Source of the DNA: Cephalopachus bancanus
Lineage: Eukaryota; Chordata; Mammalia; Primates; Tarsiidae
Assembly (NCBI GenBank): GCA_027257055.1
Contig: JAPVLO010000056.1
Location: 6,622,501-6,686,500 of the forward strand
Direction of reading: 5' to 3'
Length of the DNA stretch: 64,000 nt
This document shows, piece by piece, positions 36,746 through 51,109 of this stretch; position 1 is the first letter of the stretch, and each line of letters starts with the position of its first letter. A program made the position numbers and the translations under genes. The notes under the pieces were generated by a model. It worked only from the letters and a program-made list of their open reading frames with translations. It was not told where the DNA came from and did not search any database.

Positions 36746-39065
36746 GAGAATCCCATTACATTCAGCACAGTATGAAACTAAGTCAAAGGAGTTTTGTTAA
36801 TTAAATTCAATTGCCATCCATTAGACCAGTGGAATGAGATGACTCTGCCTGGCGCTGACACAGCACAGGTATGCAATTTGACTAAATGGCCATTTCTAAA
36901 CCATAGCACACATTTCTCTACTTGTTCGCTTATTTTTTAAGTGAGAGTTTTTACTCTTAAAAAGTCAAGGAGTAACCAGTACTTGCCTAATGGTAAAGGT
37001 AGCATTTTTATGCAGTTTATTGAGAAGTGTTTAATTTGTTGTCTGGGAAATATCTGGTTCATATGGAGAGATGTTTTGGGAAAAAAATTATTATTTAAAG
37101 AAACAAAGTATCTGCAGGCAAGTATATGAGCAAAAAATATAGATATACATATAGTTACAATTTAAAAATTTGGTTGCCTTTTAATCTGAAGCTATTTGAG
37201 TCATAATTATTCAAATTTTTAAAAAACATCCTACAATCTGTATATATAATTAGGGGAAGTTATAATAATTGTGGGAGTTATAAAAGTGAAATTTAGGTGG
37301 TGGGTAAGTGTATCTACATTTTGGCATAAATCACTACTTTTAGAGGCTTATATGTCAGACTGATACGTTTCTTACCACGGTGAAATGACAAGAATACCAC
37401 TCAGGCATTGGCTGAGACATAATTTTGACAGCCAGCAAACTTGCAGTGTTGCTGAGTGCACAGATTTCCACTTCCTGCCAAGATTAAAATTGGCAAAAAC
37501 CAAAAAGGATATTAGGGATTGTCACTTTAAGAAGAAATAACATGTTAATGCTCTGCATTAAGAAATATAAGGGCGATCTCTTGAACTGTGGTTTCTTAAA
37601 CCTGCAAGTTTGTGATCGATAGAAGAGTTTGATTAGTATGAGCATCAACAATTAAGTAAAATAAGTAGAGGTTCTCTGACATCTGTAAGAATAACACTCA
37701 TTATAGTTACACTTAATAGGACATAATTACTTTCTTTCTATGTAAGAAATCTTTACAAAAGCTATAAAATAGTTTTCCCCACAGCCCCTGAAGAACAAAG
37801 GCCTACTTTAAGTTTGTAGATACGAAGACTGAACACTTGGTTTACTTCCTGAATTTTCTTATTTTTTCCTGTGTGAGCATATGGTTTTTCTTTTTGTAAG
37901 TTGCCAGATATTTCCTATAACAATACCTGTCATTATTGAGAACCTACTATGCGCTGGTTCTCTACCCAGCACTCAGATCTTGAATGTTTTTTCTTACTTC
38001 AGAGTTTTTGTTTAAATGTAGGTGTAAAAATGAAGAAAAAATTTATATCTCATGCTGTGAAAGAGTCAGACTCTGAAATCTGCTTATACTTTGCTATTTA
38101 CAGTAAGTACTTTTGAAACAGCTGTAGACATTCAAATGAAAGTAGCAATGTGGAGTGGGGAATGTGGGAACATTCATTTGTGAAGACTTTGCATTTCTCT
38201 AGCTTTATAGCCAACAGAAAAGGAGATTGTTGTGCATTCTATTAAATACTGCCAGTATGATTAATTTAAAGGGTTACATTTTATTGAACCCTGGTGTAGA
38301 TGTTCTTTGTCAACCCACATTCACAGCTAGTTAGAGTGTGTGTAGCATTTATCAAAACTTTCTGGAGCCCCTCTCACCTCATTAGCATCTGAATCTCTAT
38401 TCAGCAGTTAATGTCCGTTACTGCTAGAGTGCTCAATTCTTGTTTTCAATAAGCCAGTTGTAAAATGTCAGACTGTCACTTACAATATAAAAAACCAAAA
38501 ATGATGGTATTTGTAAAAATGTTATCACCTCATAAAAACAAATTGTAAAGACATGAAAGTGATCTTGCTATGCTGGGCTTTCAGAAGTGAGTTAGTACAG
38601 CTACTTTAAATACCAGTTGTGTAGATTCCCACACTTTTCTACCAATGGAGAGGTTTACACAAGCATAATTTAAGTTACAATTACACTAATTAACATCTCA
38701 TTTGCATAAATTGTTGAAGTCAAAACAACAAAGAATTGTCTAAGAAACTTAATCCTATTTGTCCAAAATAGAAAGATTTTTTAAAAAAAGAAAACTATGC
38801 TCCAAAAATTGGCAGCTTAAGTATGTCTTTAGTATGTTGAGCTGTGCCCTTTTAAAAATAAATGCTTTCCATTTGTTTCAGAATATATTTCTCTATTCTT
38901 TTCAGACTCTTCCATTTTTAGCATGCTTTTAAAGTTAAAGAAAAAACTACACACTACAATTTCGTTCCTAAAGTAGTGATAACAATAGATTAAAATCAAG
39001 GTACAAGATCATTTATATGTAGCAGTGCAGAGTAACCATGATTTGTTAGCTGTTATGATGAAAGG

Positions 39066-39068
<3 letters not shown>

Positions 39069-39115
<47 letters not shown>
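39069..39115 (+). repeat. (TG)n microsatellite
   Basis: About 23 uninterrupted TG units. Confidence 0.95.
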
Positions 39116-39118
<3 letters not shown>

Positions 39119-39379
39119 CAAGTATGTGCATGTAGAAGTTTGTAAAGTGCTCCTGCAGGTTGCCATGGTCAGTTAAGTTTTTGGTTATTGCTGGACTCTT
39201 AAGATGGTCCAAGTGTTTTCAATGTCTTATAATTGTCTTTTTGTTGTTGTTGAGGAAGGTAGTTTTTACCCAGGTCTTATACTTGCCTGACAGTGCACAT
39301 CTCTTGTAAAAAACTTACTTTCTAATGGCCTCCCAAATGCTTTTAGCTTCCTATGGGGTGATTTAATGAACCATATATA

Positions 39380-39664
39380 TATTTTTTTGAGTCAGAGTCT
39401 CACTCTATCACCCAGGTTGGAGTGCAGTGGCTTGCTTATGGCCACGACAGCCTCTACTTGCTGGGCTCAAGTGATCCTTCTGCCTCAATCTTCCAAGGAT
39501 CTGGAACTACAGGCGTGTGCCACCACGCCCGGTTAAATTTTTTGATTTATTGTAGAGATGAGGTCTCTCCACGTCGCTCAGGCTGGTCTCAAACCCCTGA
39601 GCTAAGGCAATCCTCTCACTTTCGCCTCCCAAATTGCTGGGATTATAGACGTGAGCCTCCATTC
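39380..39664 (-). mobile_element. Dimeric Alu
   Basis: Reverse-orientation Alu: polyT, 'gagtcagagtctcactctatcacccaggttgg' landmarks, internal 'gatttattgtagagatgagg' linker and right end 'gattatagacgtgagcc'. The 5' terminal ~15 bases are degenerate. Confidence 0.88.
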
Positions 39665-40314
39665 ACATTCGTAATAAGCCATCTTAAAAAAAAAATCATT
39701 TAAAATTAGGTACATGTTAGTGGATTAATGAAGTTTTCATACTAACCTACAAAAGTCTGCTGTACTCTCTTTTGTAGATCTAACATTCATTCATTTCTTA
39801 TGCAACAGTTATTACCATTGAATTTGCATTAATTAACTGGACATATATGGACATAAAATGTCACCTGTAGAATTTAGAATTTTTTAATTATTTATTTTCA
39901 CAGTGATTACAAATTGAGGAATTAAGATTAGCCCGCTTAGTTTATAATAGCATTTCCAGTATTTTATTAGCCCTAAAATATGACAAGACCAGAAATAAGA
40001 TTGGAATGAAAATTTTTCTTTAAAATTATACATCTTTTGAAAACATTTTATTTGTTTTGTTTATAATATGTAGATTATTCTAATTTAATTATTGGGGTCT
40101 TCCTTTTAATATATTCTTTAACAGATCTTAAAAGGTTTATGAATCACTGTCTTTGAAATACGTAGTTAACTCACAAGTTCACATCAATTGTGCTAGGTCT
40201 GATAGAGGTGTCATCTTAGATACACAGTATAGTACTTGGTTTATGAAACATACATTCTTATTGTGGGAATATAAATACCAAATGATGTCATGTTGCGTAG
40301 AAAGTTAGAAGAGA

Positions 40315-40700
40315 ATTTATGGTGCGTTGGGACTGTCTGGAAGTCTTTTAGGGTATAAGTGAATTTGACTTGTGCATTGAAGGGTTGTCTGGAAGTTAGA
40401 AGGTGAGGAGGGGTCACGGAGGAGGTCGGTAGGAAGAAGGGTTGGAGTAGGGGAAAGCCACGTGTACAGGTACAGAGGCAGGAATGAGTGCTCTTCTTCC
40501 CAGGTCAGGTAAGTTGGCAAGTTTGGCTAGAATGGGGATCCACACCAGGGAGGACATCGAATCCAGTTTAAAGATTTAGGCGATGAGGGGTCATGAAGAG
40601 TTTTTAAGCAGGGATGTGACATGTTTCAGGAAGAGTTTCTGCAGGGTTCATCTAAGTGAGGCTCAGATGCAGGGAGCCTTGAAAACAAGAAGAGAGGAGT
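40315..40700. repeat. L2-like relic
   Basis: Contains 'gtttttaagcagggatgtgacatg' and 'acaggtacagaggcaggaatgag', which resemble L2-type text in mammals. Diverged; family assignment is from memory. Confidence 0.4.
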
Positions 40701-41040
40701 TAGGGCCAGGGAAGCAGTACCTTTGTCTCAGCACAAACTTATAAATCACGGAGGTTTATATTTCCTATGCCCTGACTAATAGGATGAACAAAATATACAA
40801 AAGGCAAAAGCACTTTTGAAAAAAATACATGGTTTCTGATTCTGAGCAGTATTTAAAACTTTAAAAAATCATTATATTATAAAACACATTCAGTCTTTGT
40901 TATTTTTAATAGCAGTTAATTTTCTACATGTAGAATGACCTACATTTTAAAAAAATGAACATTATTTCTCCTTTCCTTTCAAAGAAAAATGATTTCCAAA
41001 TTATTTTTCCTTCATTTATTTTTATTTTGCTTTATTTATT

Positions 41041-41306
41041 TATTTATCTTGAGTCAGGGTCTCATTCGGTCACCCAGGCTGGACCTCCTAGGCTCAGGCA
41101 AACCTTCCACCTCACCATCCCGAGTAGCTGGGACTACAGGCATATGCCACCATGCCTGACTATTTTATTTTATTTTATTTTTTTGTAGAGATGAGGTTTA
41201 GCTGTGTTGCCCAGGCTTGTCTTGGACTCCTCTGGGCTCAAGCAATTCGCCTACCTCAGCCTCCCAAAGTGGTGGGATTATAGACATGAGCCACCGTACC
41301 TGGTCT
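41041..41306 (-). mobile_element. Dimeric Alu with internal deletion
   Basis: Reverse orientation. The right-arm part between 'cacccaggctgg' and 'acctcctaggctcagg' is shortened by about 35 bp relative to the other copies. (TTTAT)n lies between the arms. Confidence 0.85.
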
Positions 41307-41689
41307 CCTTCTAGTTTTAAAGAAGTTGGCTTTAAGGGAGCACATTTCTGTTTATTTTGAGTGTGGTCAAACTGTTTCATTGTCAATATTTGATCTTTAT
41401 TGAGAGCTGAGGTCATGTCAGAGTTACTTAGGAGAAAGTCTTGGACCTTTCTTCTTATCTTTTAATGGTTTATCTTTGATAAGGTTGGACATGGTATGCA
41501 TGGTGTCTTTTATCATTCTTCTTGTCACTTTTCTATATTTACCTTGTTCATAGTATGTAATCTGAGAGTGCCTTCAAGAAACTATAAAAGATTTGGATAT
41601 CAGAAGGTGAGGAGGGGCCGTGGGGGAGGTCAGTAGACAGAAGAGCCACATTTGGGGTATTTTACCGTAATCAGGAGAGAATGGGCTGT

Positions 41690-42210
41690 GGTATTCAGAC
41701 AGGATGCTAGAATGCATTGGCACAGGTAGAAATACTCATTTCACACACTCAGCAGATATATATTCATAACTTATAGAAGCAAGGTAGCATGGTACATGTT
41801 GGCAGAAGAGTAGTAGAGAAAAAAGGGGAGCGTCCTTCCCTTCCAGATGCTTTTAGATTCATAGGGTAAGAGGCAAAACGCATTAAGTGCTATGTGACAC
41901 GTAGACTGCAGAGAACCTATGTGGCCCAGGAAAGAACAGTATCAATACTGAGTTGGGAAGAGTGAGGAAGACTTGTGTGTGGGAGATGGCATTGAGGCAG
42001 AGCCTTGAAGACTGGCAAGGGCCATGCAGGGAGGAGTGTGGAGATGGGCATGTATGACACGCATTCTGGAAACAGCATGTGCTTGAGGGGGAGGGCAGAG
42101 CATGTCAATGTCAATGTCAATGTCTTCATGTCGCCCTCGTTCATTCAGCAGGCACCCATCGTTTCCTTCGTGCCAGCCGTTGAGCAAGGTCACGCATGGA
42201 GCTCACCAGC
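41690..42210. repeat. L2-like relic
   Basis: 'cattaagtgctatgtgacac', 'cattgaggcagagccttgaag', 'gaaacagcatgtgcttgaggg' follow the order of an L2 relic. Contains three TGTCAA units at 42103-42120. Confidence 0.4.
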
Positions 42211-44014
42211 GTCTTCACGGGCAAAGTTGAAAGGGTTTGTCTTGTTGCCCTTGCCCCAAAGAGGGAGAAGGCCCACGTACAGTACCTTTGACATATTGTC
42301 CCTTGCCATAGTTAAAATTGGGCTCAAGTGTACATTTAAGATCTCACATTCCCTTGAAGAGTTTGGCGTATGAAACTTCTGAACCTAGAAAAAGGTGGCG
42401 AAGACCACACTTCTTCTCCCTGTTCCTTCCCTCCCTTCACTTTGCAGGCAGATTCTGCACTCCCTCCCATGGCGATCTGAGGTGTATCTGCCCTATCTTC
42501 TTTCCTTGTTTGGGGGAGTCCTCTTTTTTCTCCCCTGGGAGAATTTGAGGGTGATGCTGACTTCTTATCCTGGGGCTCCTCAGCTCCATCAGACTTCCTT
42601 GGAACAAAAGCAACGCCCAAATTAGAGACCCCAAACTAATCTGGAAGAATGAGAATTCTTTAGTTATTGGTAGAATTAATTGTCTTACAAATTTGGAGAA
42701 GCCCTTGTATACAGGGAAAGTGAGTCCTGAGTTAATTAACAAAATAAAAATAACTTCACAGTACATATCTGCCGCTGCCAGTGCTGCTATAAATAATTGC
42801 AAAGGTAAGGATTTTTAGTGACTGCGAGTATGCAGAACACATGGATATTAGAACGTCTAGATGACCTTAATGAAGAAACAGAGTTAGCTCTGGAACTGTG
42901 CCTAGTGGGAACGATGTTTTGTGAATTTGATAAACACTGTCAGTTGTTAAGGCATCTTCTGATAGGTGAAAAGTGGTATTTGCTGCAGTACAGCCTGGCA
43001 TGCATCTTCTCTATGGTCTATTATCTTGTGGGAATGACATTCGTTAAGTTGATATCTGTGTGCATCCCACCCAAATAAAGAATGTTTCATCAGCAAAGTG
43101 AATTGCTGTATAGTCGTCAGACTCGGGAAATAAATTATCAGCGATGACTGCAGTGGGTGAGGCTGTTTGTTTATCAGATCACTTGAGAACAGAGTAAAGT
43201 GAGTTTCATATTTTCCTGAGTCTTGAATTCTCATTTTAGACATCTGTTCGGAAGCTTTCTAAGCCATGGAGTATTCTAAATGAGCATTTTGTTAAATGGA
43301 TGAAGGAAGACTTAGTTTTCCATTGTTAGGTGAAACCTAATTAAAAATTAAATAATGACCTTGTGTTGGCTTGTAAATTCCTTATTTCCTGCATGTGTGA
43401 GTGTATTTTGTTAGAACATTCCACTTTAAAGCATGCTTTTTTTAATGACAAGAAATAGTTTTAAAATACTATTTGCTTTTGGAATTACAATAGGAAATCA
43501 AAGGATAGTCTCTTGTTGAGAGTGGAAGGTATTAGAGGCATGTAGCTTTGTGAACTATATTTTCTGTGAATATAGCAGAATTAGTTTAATTGTTCAATTT
43601 CACCCTCTCCAGCATGATTGCACCCATCAGGGCAGTTAACAGAGGCACTGCTATTTGTGTTACACTAGGAATTCTTTTATAAACTTAATAAATGAAAGCT
43701 TTTTCTCTTATAGGCCTGATTCTCTAGTGGACTTATAGTGAAATTGTGTGGCTACCTTCCATTAATGTTAATGGAGGTTATGGATATAAATCCCTCCACA
43801 GTGAAGGAAGAATGAGCCCCAGAGATGAGTGTTTGTAATGAATCACTGGATTGGGATACAGGATTCACTTGGTCTTCCTAATACCATTTTTTTCCTTTAG
43901 GAAGTTTAATGTCTTCTAGTTAGGAACTGGTTTCCTCTGTACCCTGATCCTTTATTGTCAAGACTGCAATGGTCTTAAGAACAGGAAAAAAAATATGGAC
44001 TTATAAGTGGGCAA

Positions 44015-44250
44015 TACAGTTTTTATTTTAGAGATGTAAGGTACAATTCAGGGTTAGGTATACAAATGGTCATTGTACAGGTAAAGTTTGGGCCTTACTT
44101 TGGTCACCACTTCTCCTGGTTTGAGATCAGGTATCCTTAATGATGAAGTATGCTCTCCCTCACCGGCAGTTTCCCATTACTGCCAATCTCTTTCTTGTGG
44201 TATCATGATAATTGTTCAGGGTTCACTTATGAGTGAGGGCATAGTTTTTA
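44015..44250 (-). mobile_element. L1 3' end, lineage-type, reverse
   Basis: Reverse complement of the 27115-27365 element: 'ttttattttagagatgtaagg', 'gggttaggtatacaaatgg', 'gtacaggtaaagtttggg', 'ggtttgagatcaggta', ending 'cttatgagtgaggg'. Confidence 0.75.
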
Positions 44251-44680
44251 TGTTAATATAACTGTATAGCACACATATAATTTTGTGTTTTTATTTTACT
44301 TACTATTACTTGGTAGTACAGCTTGAATGTTTTAAGAGGTTATAGTAATAACTTCACTAATAATGGTTGCTTAATAATTCATTGTCCTGACAGACCACAG
44401 TTTACCATTTAGATATGAAAGCTCTCAAATATACTTCTTGAGTTCATGCTGGGTACCAAGCTCTGAGCTTAGTGATGGAAGCATATGACATATCCTTAAA
44501 TTTCCTATAATTGTTTGATGAAAGTAGCAGTCCATGAGGTGCCTTCCAGTGGGGCACAAACTAGGAAGATTTCCATGGTTAAAGAAAGGGAATGAAATTC
44601 AGAACCAGCATGGTCAGTTCTGGGACTCTGATTGGAGGAAATAATTCTACATGTGATGCTCTTTTCAATAAATTATCTCA

Positions 44681-45170
44681 GGTAGCTCATTTATTCAGTC
44701 AACTATTGTTGGATGCCCACTGTGTACCAGGGACAGTGTTAGATGCTGGGGGTGCCAACAGTGAGCCATGCAGGTATAGCCCTGCTATCATGGAGTTTGC
44801 GTTTGGGGATGGGAAATGGTTTGGGGGTAGGCAAACAAAATAATTTCTACATGTGATAAGTAAATCTCTAAAAGAAACAGGGTGGTAGAGAATAGCCAAG
44901 GGGACCTTCTTTAGATGGGGATGTGAAGGATGAGGCCTCATTCGTACTAAACATCCAGGTTGAGATAGGACCAGGTACCCAAAGCTGAGTGAGGGGGAGT
45001 GTGTGTGTGTCCCAAGGACTGAAGGACAAGAGGCCATCATGGCTGGATGGTCAGGGGACAGTGACCTAAAGATGGAGTGCCACTTGCCCCCCTCTTTACA
45101 CACAGGTTGCCAGTGGTGGTGATGGTAGCATTTGAACCCAGGTTCATCTGACTCCAGAATGTGCTGTGGT
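44681..45170. repeat. L2 relic with MIR-like tail
   Basis: 'tggatgcccactgtgtaccaggg' and 'tatcatggagtttgcg' are typical of L2; 45060-45170 is MIR-like in reverse ('catttgaacccaggttc', 'ctgactccagaatgtgctg'). Confidence 0.5.
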
Positions 45171-45570
45171 AGCACCAGAGGGTTAGTGCCAGAGAGAATC
45201 TGAGCAAACAGTTGCTATAGGTGTGCAAAGGAAAGGAGAACCACCATGACCTAGAAAAAAGAAATCTGTGTTCTTTGGAAAAAAAAAAGTACAGAATATG
45301 AAAGATATTATAATTCTTTTCCTTCTGTAATATAAGCAGGAAATTATTCAGGCTAATTTTCAGATAAATTATTATGATAAATTGTGATCTCCAGTTGAGA
45401 AAAATAACGTATGCAGACCTTTTTTATTAGGTAATCTTTTTTTCTGCTAAATCTTAAATATCTGTGGGTACAATCGCTGGTTTTCACTGTTATGTAGGCA
45501 TGTTTTCTCCCCTCGTGACACAAAATCTAACTTATCCAAGTCCCGAAGTCCACACCACTAGTAAACTCTT

Positions 45571-45867
45571 TTTTTTTTTTGAGTTGGAGTCTCATTCCAT
45601 CACTTAGACTGGAGTGCAGTGGCACGCTCCAGGCCACTGCAGCCTCGACTCGCTGGGCTCCGGCGATCCTTCCGCCTCAGCCTTGTGAGTAGCTGGAACT
45701 ACAGGCGTGTGCTACCACATCTAGCTATTTTTTTTTCTTTTAATTTATTGTAGAGGCAAGGTCTCACTAAGTTGCCTGGGTGGGTCTCGAACCCGCCAGC
45801 TCAGGCAATCCACTCACCTCGGCCTCCCAAGGCGCTGGGATTACAGGCTGAGCCACTGAGCCCGGCC
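45571..45867 (-). mobile_element. Young dimeric Alu with target duplication
   Basis: Reverse orientation; polyT, two arms, 5' end 'ggctgagccactgagcccggcc'. Perfect direct repeats CACTAGTAAACTCTTT at 45556-45571 and 45867-45882. Confidence 0.95.
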
Positions 45868-46469
45868 ACTAGTAAACTCTTTAGTTTCTGTTCCTGTGCC
45901 AAATGTTCTTTCTTTGTTACCAGGTCCACATAATTAATAGCTTTATCATATGAGGTAATTCAGTTACTCAGCAAAATAAATGATATACACTTTTAGAAAC
46001 AGCTCTAGAAAGTAAACTTGAACCTGAAAATGTTTAGTGAGAGGAAATTTCTGTTTGTCTTTAATTAAGAGAAACTGTATGGAAATGTAAGCTAAGGATG
46101 CATTAATCAGAAAAGTTGGCATCGGACTATGGTCTTCATTTTTATTTGGCATAGACTGCATGGGTGCTCATTAAATAATTTGTATGGCTGAAATAACTTG
46201 GGATATTTCTTGCTAAGGTTTTGTATTTACTCAGACTAAAGAAACTCTGAAAAGTTTGAATTTTGAAAAAAAATATCCAATCCTTAGTTTTGAGGTTTGA
46301 GCTCTTTATGATAACCAGAAGTCCTTATTGTCAAAATAGGTGTTTATTGCTTCATTGTTGGGGGAACGATATGTATTATGAGAGTATGTACATTTTTTAG
46401 TGAAAAATTAGTTATCATGTAGCAGCTTTATACCTGCTAAGTAGATATTTCTGTTTAATGCTCTTGATT

Positions 46470-46585
46470 TTTTTTTTTTTTTGAGTTGGAGTCTCACTCT
46501 GCCCATACTGGAGTGCAGTGGCATGCTCCCGGCCACCGCAGCCTCAACCTGCTGGGCTCCGGCGATCCTTCCGCCTCAGCCATCC
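46470..46585 (-). mobile_element. 5'-truncated Alu (right arm only)
   Basis: About 115 bp containing only the 3' half of an Alu in reverse orientation, flanked by a near-perfect duplication AATGCTCTTGATTT (46457) and AATTGCTCTTGAATT (46586). A genuine truncated insertion. Confidence 0.88.
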
Positions 46586-48855
46586 AATTGCTCTTGAATT
46601 TTAACAGCCTTGGAAAGGCTCATCTTATCAGTGTCTTGTCAACTTTGACATTGATTTAAAAATAAACATTTAAGGAAAAAGTTTGCATATTTTGAGGTTT
46701 GGTAGTTCATTCCTTGCATGAAGGGTATACCCACATCTCAAAGGGAACCTGATGTATTACATATTTGGGTCATCAAGGTCAAAGGAAAGGAATTTCCCCT
46801 TCTACTTGAATTTAAAGTTCATATAGGTCAAGTCAGATCTCTTTGGTTTAATTCTTGTGTTGTATGCTTGACCATATATTTGGTTTGGGCCCTGCAATTA
46901 ATATTTGTAATTATGTGAGATGACAAGATTGAATTAACTTAATTGTAGAGTTTTACATAGTGTCTGTGTTAACATCCTAATAAAAATAATATGAAATTCA
47001 CCAAGTAATGCCAAGTGGGACAGTGAGCCACTCACATAAGCTTACTAAACTTGATATATTCTTATGGCACTTCTCCAGAATGTAGAAGAAACACATTTAT
47101 CTAGGTGATTAGTATTCTTTCTGTCTGCCAGATTTAGGGATTGTTTGGAAATATTTTTAGAATCAAAATCAGCGTTTGTTACTACACTGGGTTGAGCATT
47201 CCAGGCACACTCTGGTGGTTTTGTTATTCTAATGTCCACTTATTTCATGTCTGTGACTGTGACAGTTTTCAGTCACACAGAGCTGCCATCAAAAGTGTGA
47301 TAAGCTTGTATGTGAAGCCTTTGGAAAGCAGTAAAGTCATTTCTTGTCTATCTCAAAAGACATTACTGGAAATGTATTTAAAAGTGCTCAAGGTAACACA
47401 TATGAGACCCTCTACAGTTTGGGTTTTTGAAGTTATTTTACAACCCACAGTTAAGTCCATTTCAAACTGAAGTGACTCTTACACAAACTACTTTTAAGCA
47501 TGTCAGCTGATTCTAAATTGAAGGAAAATGAAAACATTGGAAATTAAGAGTCAAAGAAATTTCTAGGGCTTAAGATCCTTTTAAATTTTCAACTTCCCTG
47601 TATAAGATTTAAAGCTTGAACTTGGCTATGCTTTGCATTTTATGATATCTAATTAGTGCCTTGTAATCTAGTTTGTTAACAATATCTATTAGCCATCATA
47701 TCAGGAACAGTTTTTAAAATCTCAAATAAATTTGTGATAAATGTATTAACATCGTAAGGTCTTAAATTGACCTCCGGGACATTAGGAAATCAAATTTAAA
47801 GCATTGCATTGTCTGTTACTCAATGGAGTGGACTGAGGACAGTGTGTGACTTGTGTACTGCAAATGATGCAATAACTAAATATTCTAGTGTGAGTTAAGG
47901 TTGATTAAATTATCATCTTTAACTCTTCTTTTCCCAGGGCTTTTTGAAGGCTTTCTTGCTTTATCAGGTAATATTCTGTGCTGTGATTTTATTGCTGTTT
48001 TAAAAATGTTCTCTTTTGGGTAAGAAAGCATATAAGCTCTCCTTTGGATTTTAGACAGAAATTATCAAGCTTATGTTCAAAATGGAAAAGTATACTGTAT
48101 TTTCATAAACTGACCCTCATCCTCCCAAAAAAAAAATTCTAAGGAGTAAAATACATACGCAGGAAACCAGAAATTGATCAAAAGTGTTACAGACTTTTAA
48201 AAACTTTCTTACATTTTTCCCTTGGAATTGATTTTCAGAGAAAATTAAGATATTTTTCTAGTCATCTGGAATCAGTTTTTACTTTGTTAGCAGGAAATGG
48301 TGAATATACATTCAGCACAAATAGAGTTTGCTTTATGGGATAAAGAATTTGCACTCCATAAGTAGATGTATTAAAAAAAGAATCTTTCTTCTCTTCCTGT
48401 GATTGTCCCCCTCCCATCCCCACTAAATAAATTTAAAACAGGAGAATCTTTCACCTAACCTAACCTGCTAGAAATGTTCTAGTGTACCCTTTGGTGTATT
48501 GGTAAAATGAAATGTTCACTAACATTGGTGGTGACAGCATATGGGACTGGGATAGAACTCTCTTTTCCATTTTCTTTTAATCCTTAAGATACCTCACTGT
48601 GCAGTCAGCTCAACTTGTGTTATTGCAGTAGGAAGATGTGTAGGTGGAAAGATATTCCAGAGGGAGACTGGAGCTACTTTACCTGACAAGAAAAAAATTC
48701 AAACAAACAAATAAATAAAAAATAGACTCAAGGAATCATAGAATGTAATGGACTTTAGGTTTAATTTAAACCACATTTTAGCTTCAAAGTCTTAGATAAT
48801 ATATATGTTCTGTGATTGTGAATGGGATTTTTCCATAGTTAAAAGTTAAATTTAG

Positions 48856-49158
48856 GGCCGGGCACGGTGGCTCAAGCCTATAATCCCAACACTTCGGGAG
48901 GTTGAGGTGGGAGCATTGCCTAAGCTCAGGGATTCAAGACCAGCCTGGGCAACTTGGTGAGACCTCATCTCTACAATAAATCAAAAAATAAGCCGGGTGT
49001 GGCAGCACACGTCTATGGTTCCAGCTACTTGGAAGGCTGAGGCGGAAGGATTGCCTGAGACCAGCACGTCGAGGCTGTGGTGGCCATGAGTGTGCTACTG
49101 CACTCCAGCCTGAGTGATAGAGTGAGACTCTGACTCAAAACAAACAAACAAACAAAAA
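48856..49158 (+). mobile_element. Dimeric Alu with target duplication
   Basis: Starts 'ggccgggcacggtggctcaagc', both arms, tail of CAAA units. Direct repeats AAAAGTTAAATTTAG at 48841-48855 and 49155-49169. Confidence 0.95.
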
Positions 49159-51109
49159 GTTAAATTTAGGAGTGTGTCCTTTTGTTTACCCATCATATAT
49201 TGGTGGCTATTTTTTTTTTATATATTACTAGTGGGAACATTCTGTATTGTAGCTTCTTTTTAATTGTCTGGATGCTTGTATATTCCTATTAGTCTTCTAA
49301 TATGCCCACATGTACAAACATTCAACAGAGAAAATGGCAATTAAGTATTATAAACTGGTAAAGAGCTATAATGCTGTAAGACTGAATTAACTGTTCTTTT
49401 GGCAGTCAAGTTGCCGTGGGGTTATATTTTAATTTTAGATGAACTGAGATGTATCCCAGAATTTGCACAGGATTGTTGAGTGTCTCATTAGACATGCAAT
49501 CTACCTGCTGTTCTATCCTGATATATAAAATGGTCGTTGTTGAACTGGCATGTAGAAAGTGTCAGTAGCACTACAGAGTGTGTCACTTGCTCCAAACATA
49601 GGAGTTGCAAAACATCTTTCTTTAAATATTTTCTCTCCATGGTGCAACTGGGGAGGGCCAAATTCCAGCCTTAAATAAAGTTTCAACCTGACTAGATGGC
49701 AGAAATGTCAGAGTAATAGGACTTTTGGTCAAGAATCCAATGCGTAGACTGTGCCTGGGATTGGATTCTGCGTTTCTACTGTTTCAAGTGACCCCTCATT
49801 TCTACTCAGTGTATGTATCCTTGTATCCAGGAGAACTGGAGAGTCCTACCTTTGATTTCCTCTTCTAGAGATATTCCCTAGGGGATGTCTAACCCTCATC
49901 AGTATTCTTTTGTTGATGATAATCTACTTACGTTATATCCTATCATCAAAATCCCTTTATGGAATTATCTTTGCATTTTACTCAGTTCTTCCATTCTGGC
50001 TTCTAGACAGGCTCCCCACTCCTTCAAATTGTTTTTCTAATGGAGACACCATACAGATATGCAGGACAGAGCCCATAGTCATGGCAGGAAACCTACACAG
50101 TGAGGCTGCTTTTGATACACAGTCCACCCTACTGGCAGCTGCTTTGTAGGCAACTTCGTAGAACAATGCAGTGGGTACAAAAAGGTAACTTCCACTGTGA
50201 TTGCTTTGGTTTATATATTTTGTATCGAAATTGTAGAGTTTTTTTTTTTGGTTGGGATTTATTTGAGATGATTAAAGACATTTTGCAGCATACTCAAATA
50301 TAGGTGAAAGAATTTCAAGTTTGCTCATTTTGGCATAATTCTCAAACAAAAGTGTTACTGTTGGATCTGGGCATGTGATGGGTGAATGAGTGTTTCAATG
50401 AAATGACATAAGTCTGTATAATTTGGAGGGTAATGATGCTTTAGAACAAGAATAAATCTGGGGCGATGGAAAGGTTCCATATTCTAGATGAGTACATGCT
50501 TCCTCTTAGGACTGAAAAATAAAGTAAAATTTTTATTTATATGAATCCACTGTGGGGGAGGGGAGTGGGGAGAAGCTACATGGGCTTGGTTTAATGATAT
50601 ATTTCAGAACAGAAATATTAGCCTTAACCTCTTTCTTCACATTGCATATGATATTTCATCCATCATCTTTGTTTTAAACAAACAATACACAAGCTGTTGC
50701 TGGCATTGGTATAAAGCTGATGGTCCATCTGGAGAGCAGGAATATAGATCAGGAAAATAAGAGAACTGAAATCGGGTGCAAGGGCAGATTTGCATGTATG
50801 AAAACCTTTCTGTTTTTACCAGCTTTTTATCAAATTATTTAATACTAGGCAAAACAGATTCCTTTTTCTGGAATCCGAGAAAGATTCCCCCTACTGGAGG
50901 AAGAGTTGCTTCAGTGTTGCAGGAAGAACAACTGGGTTTTGAAAGACAATGAAATAATGAGCCGTTAAGTCCATCTTTTATTTATTTATTTATTTTGGTA
51001 TGGAGAGTCAGCATGGAAGATAGGGTACCACTCGTGGATTTAGTTCTTGTTCTAGCTGTGAGATCATTGGCCAGTCATTTGGCTTCTTGGCCTTCAGTGT
51101 CCTTTGATC

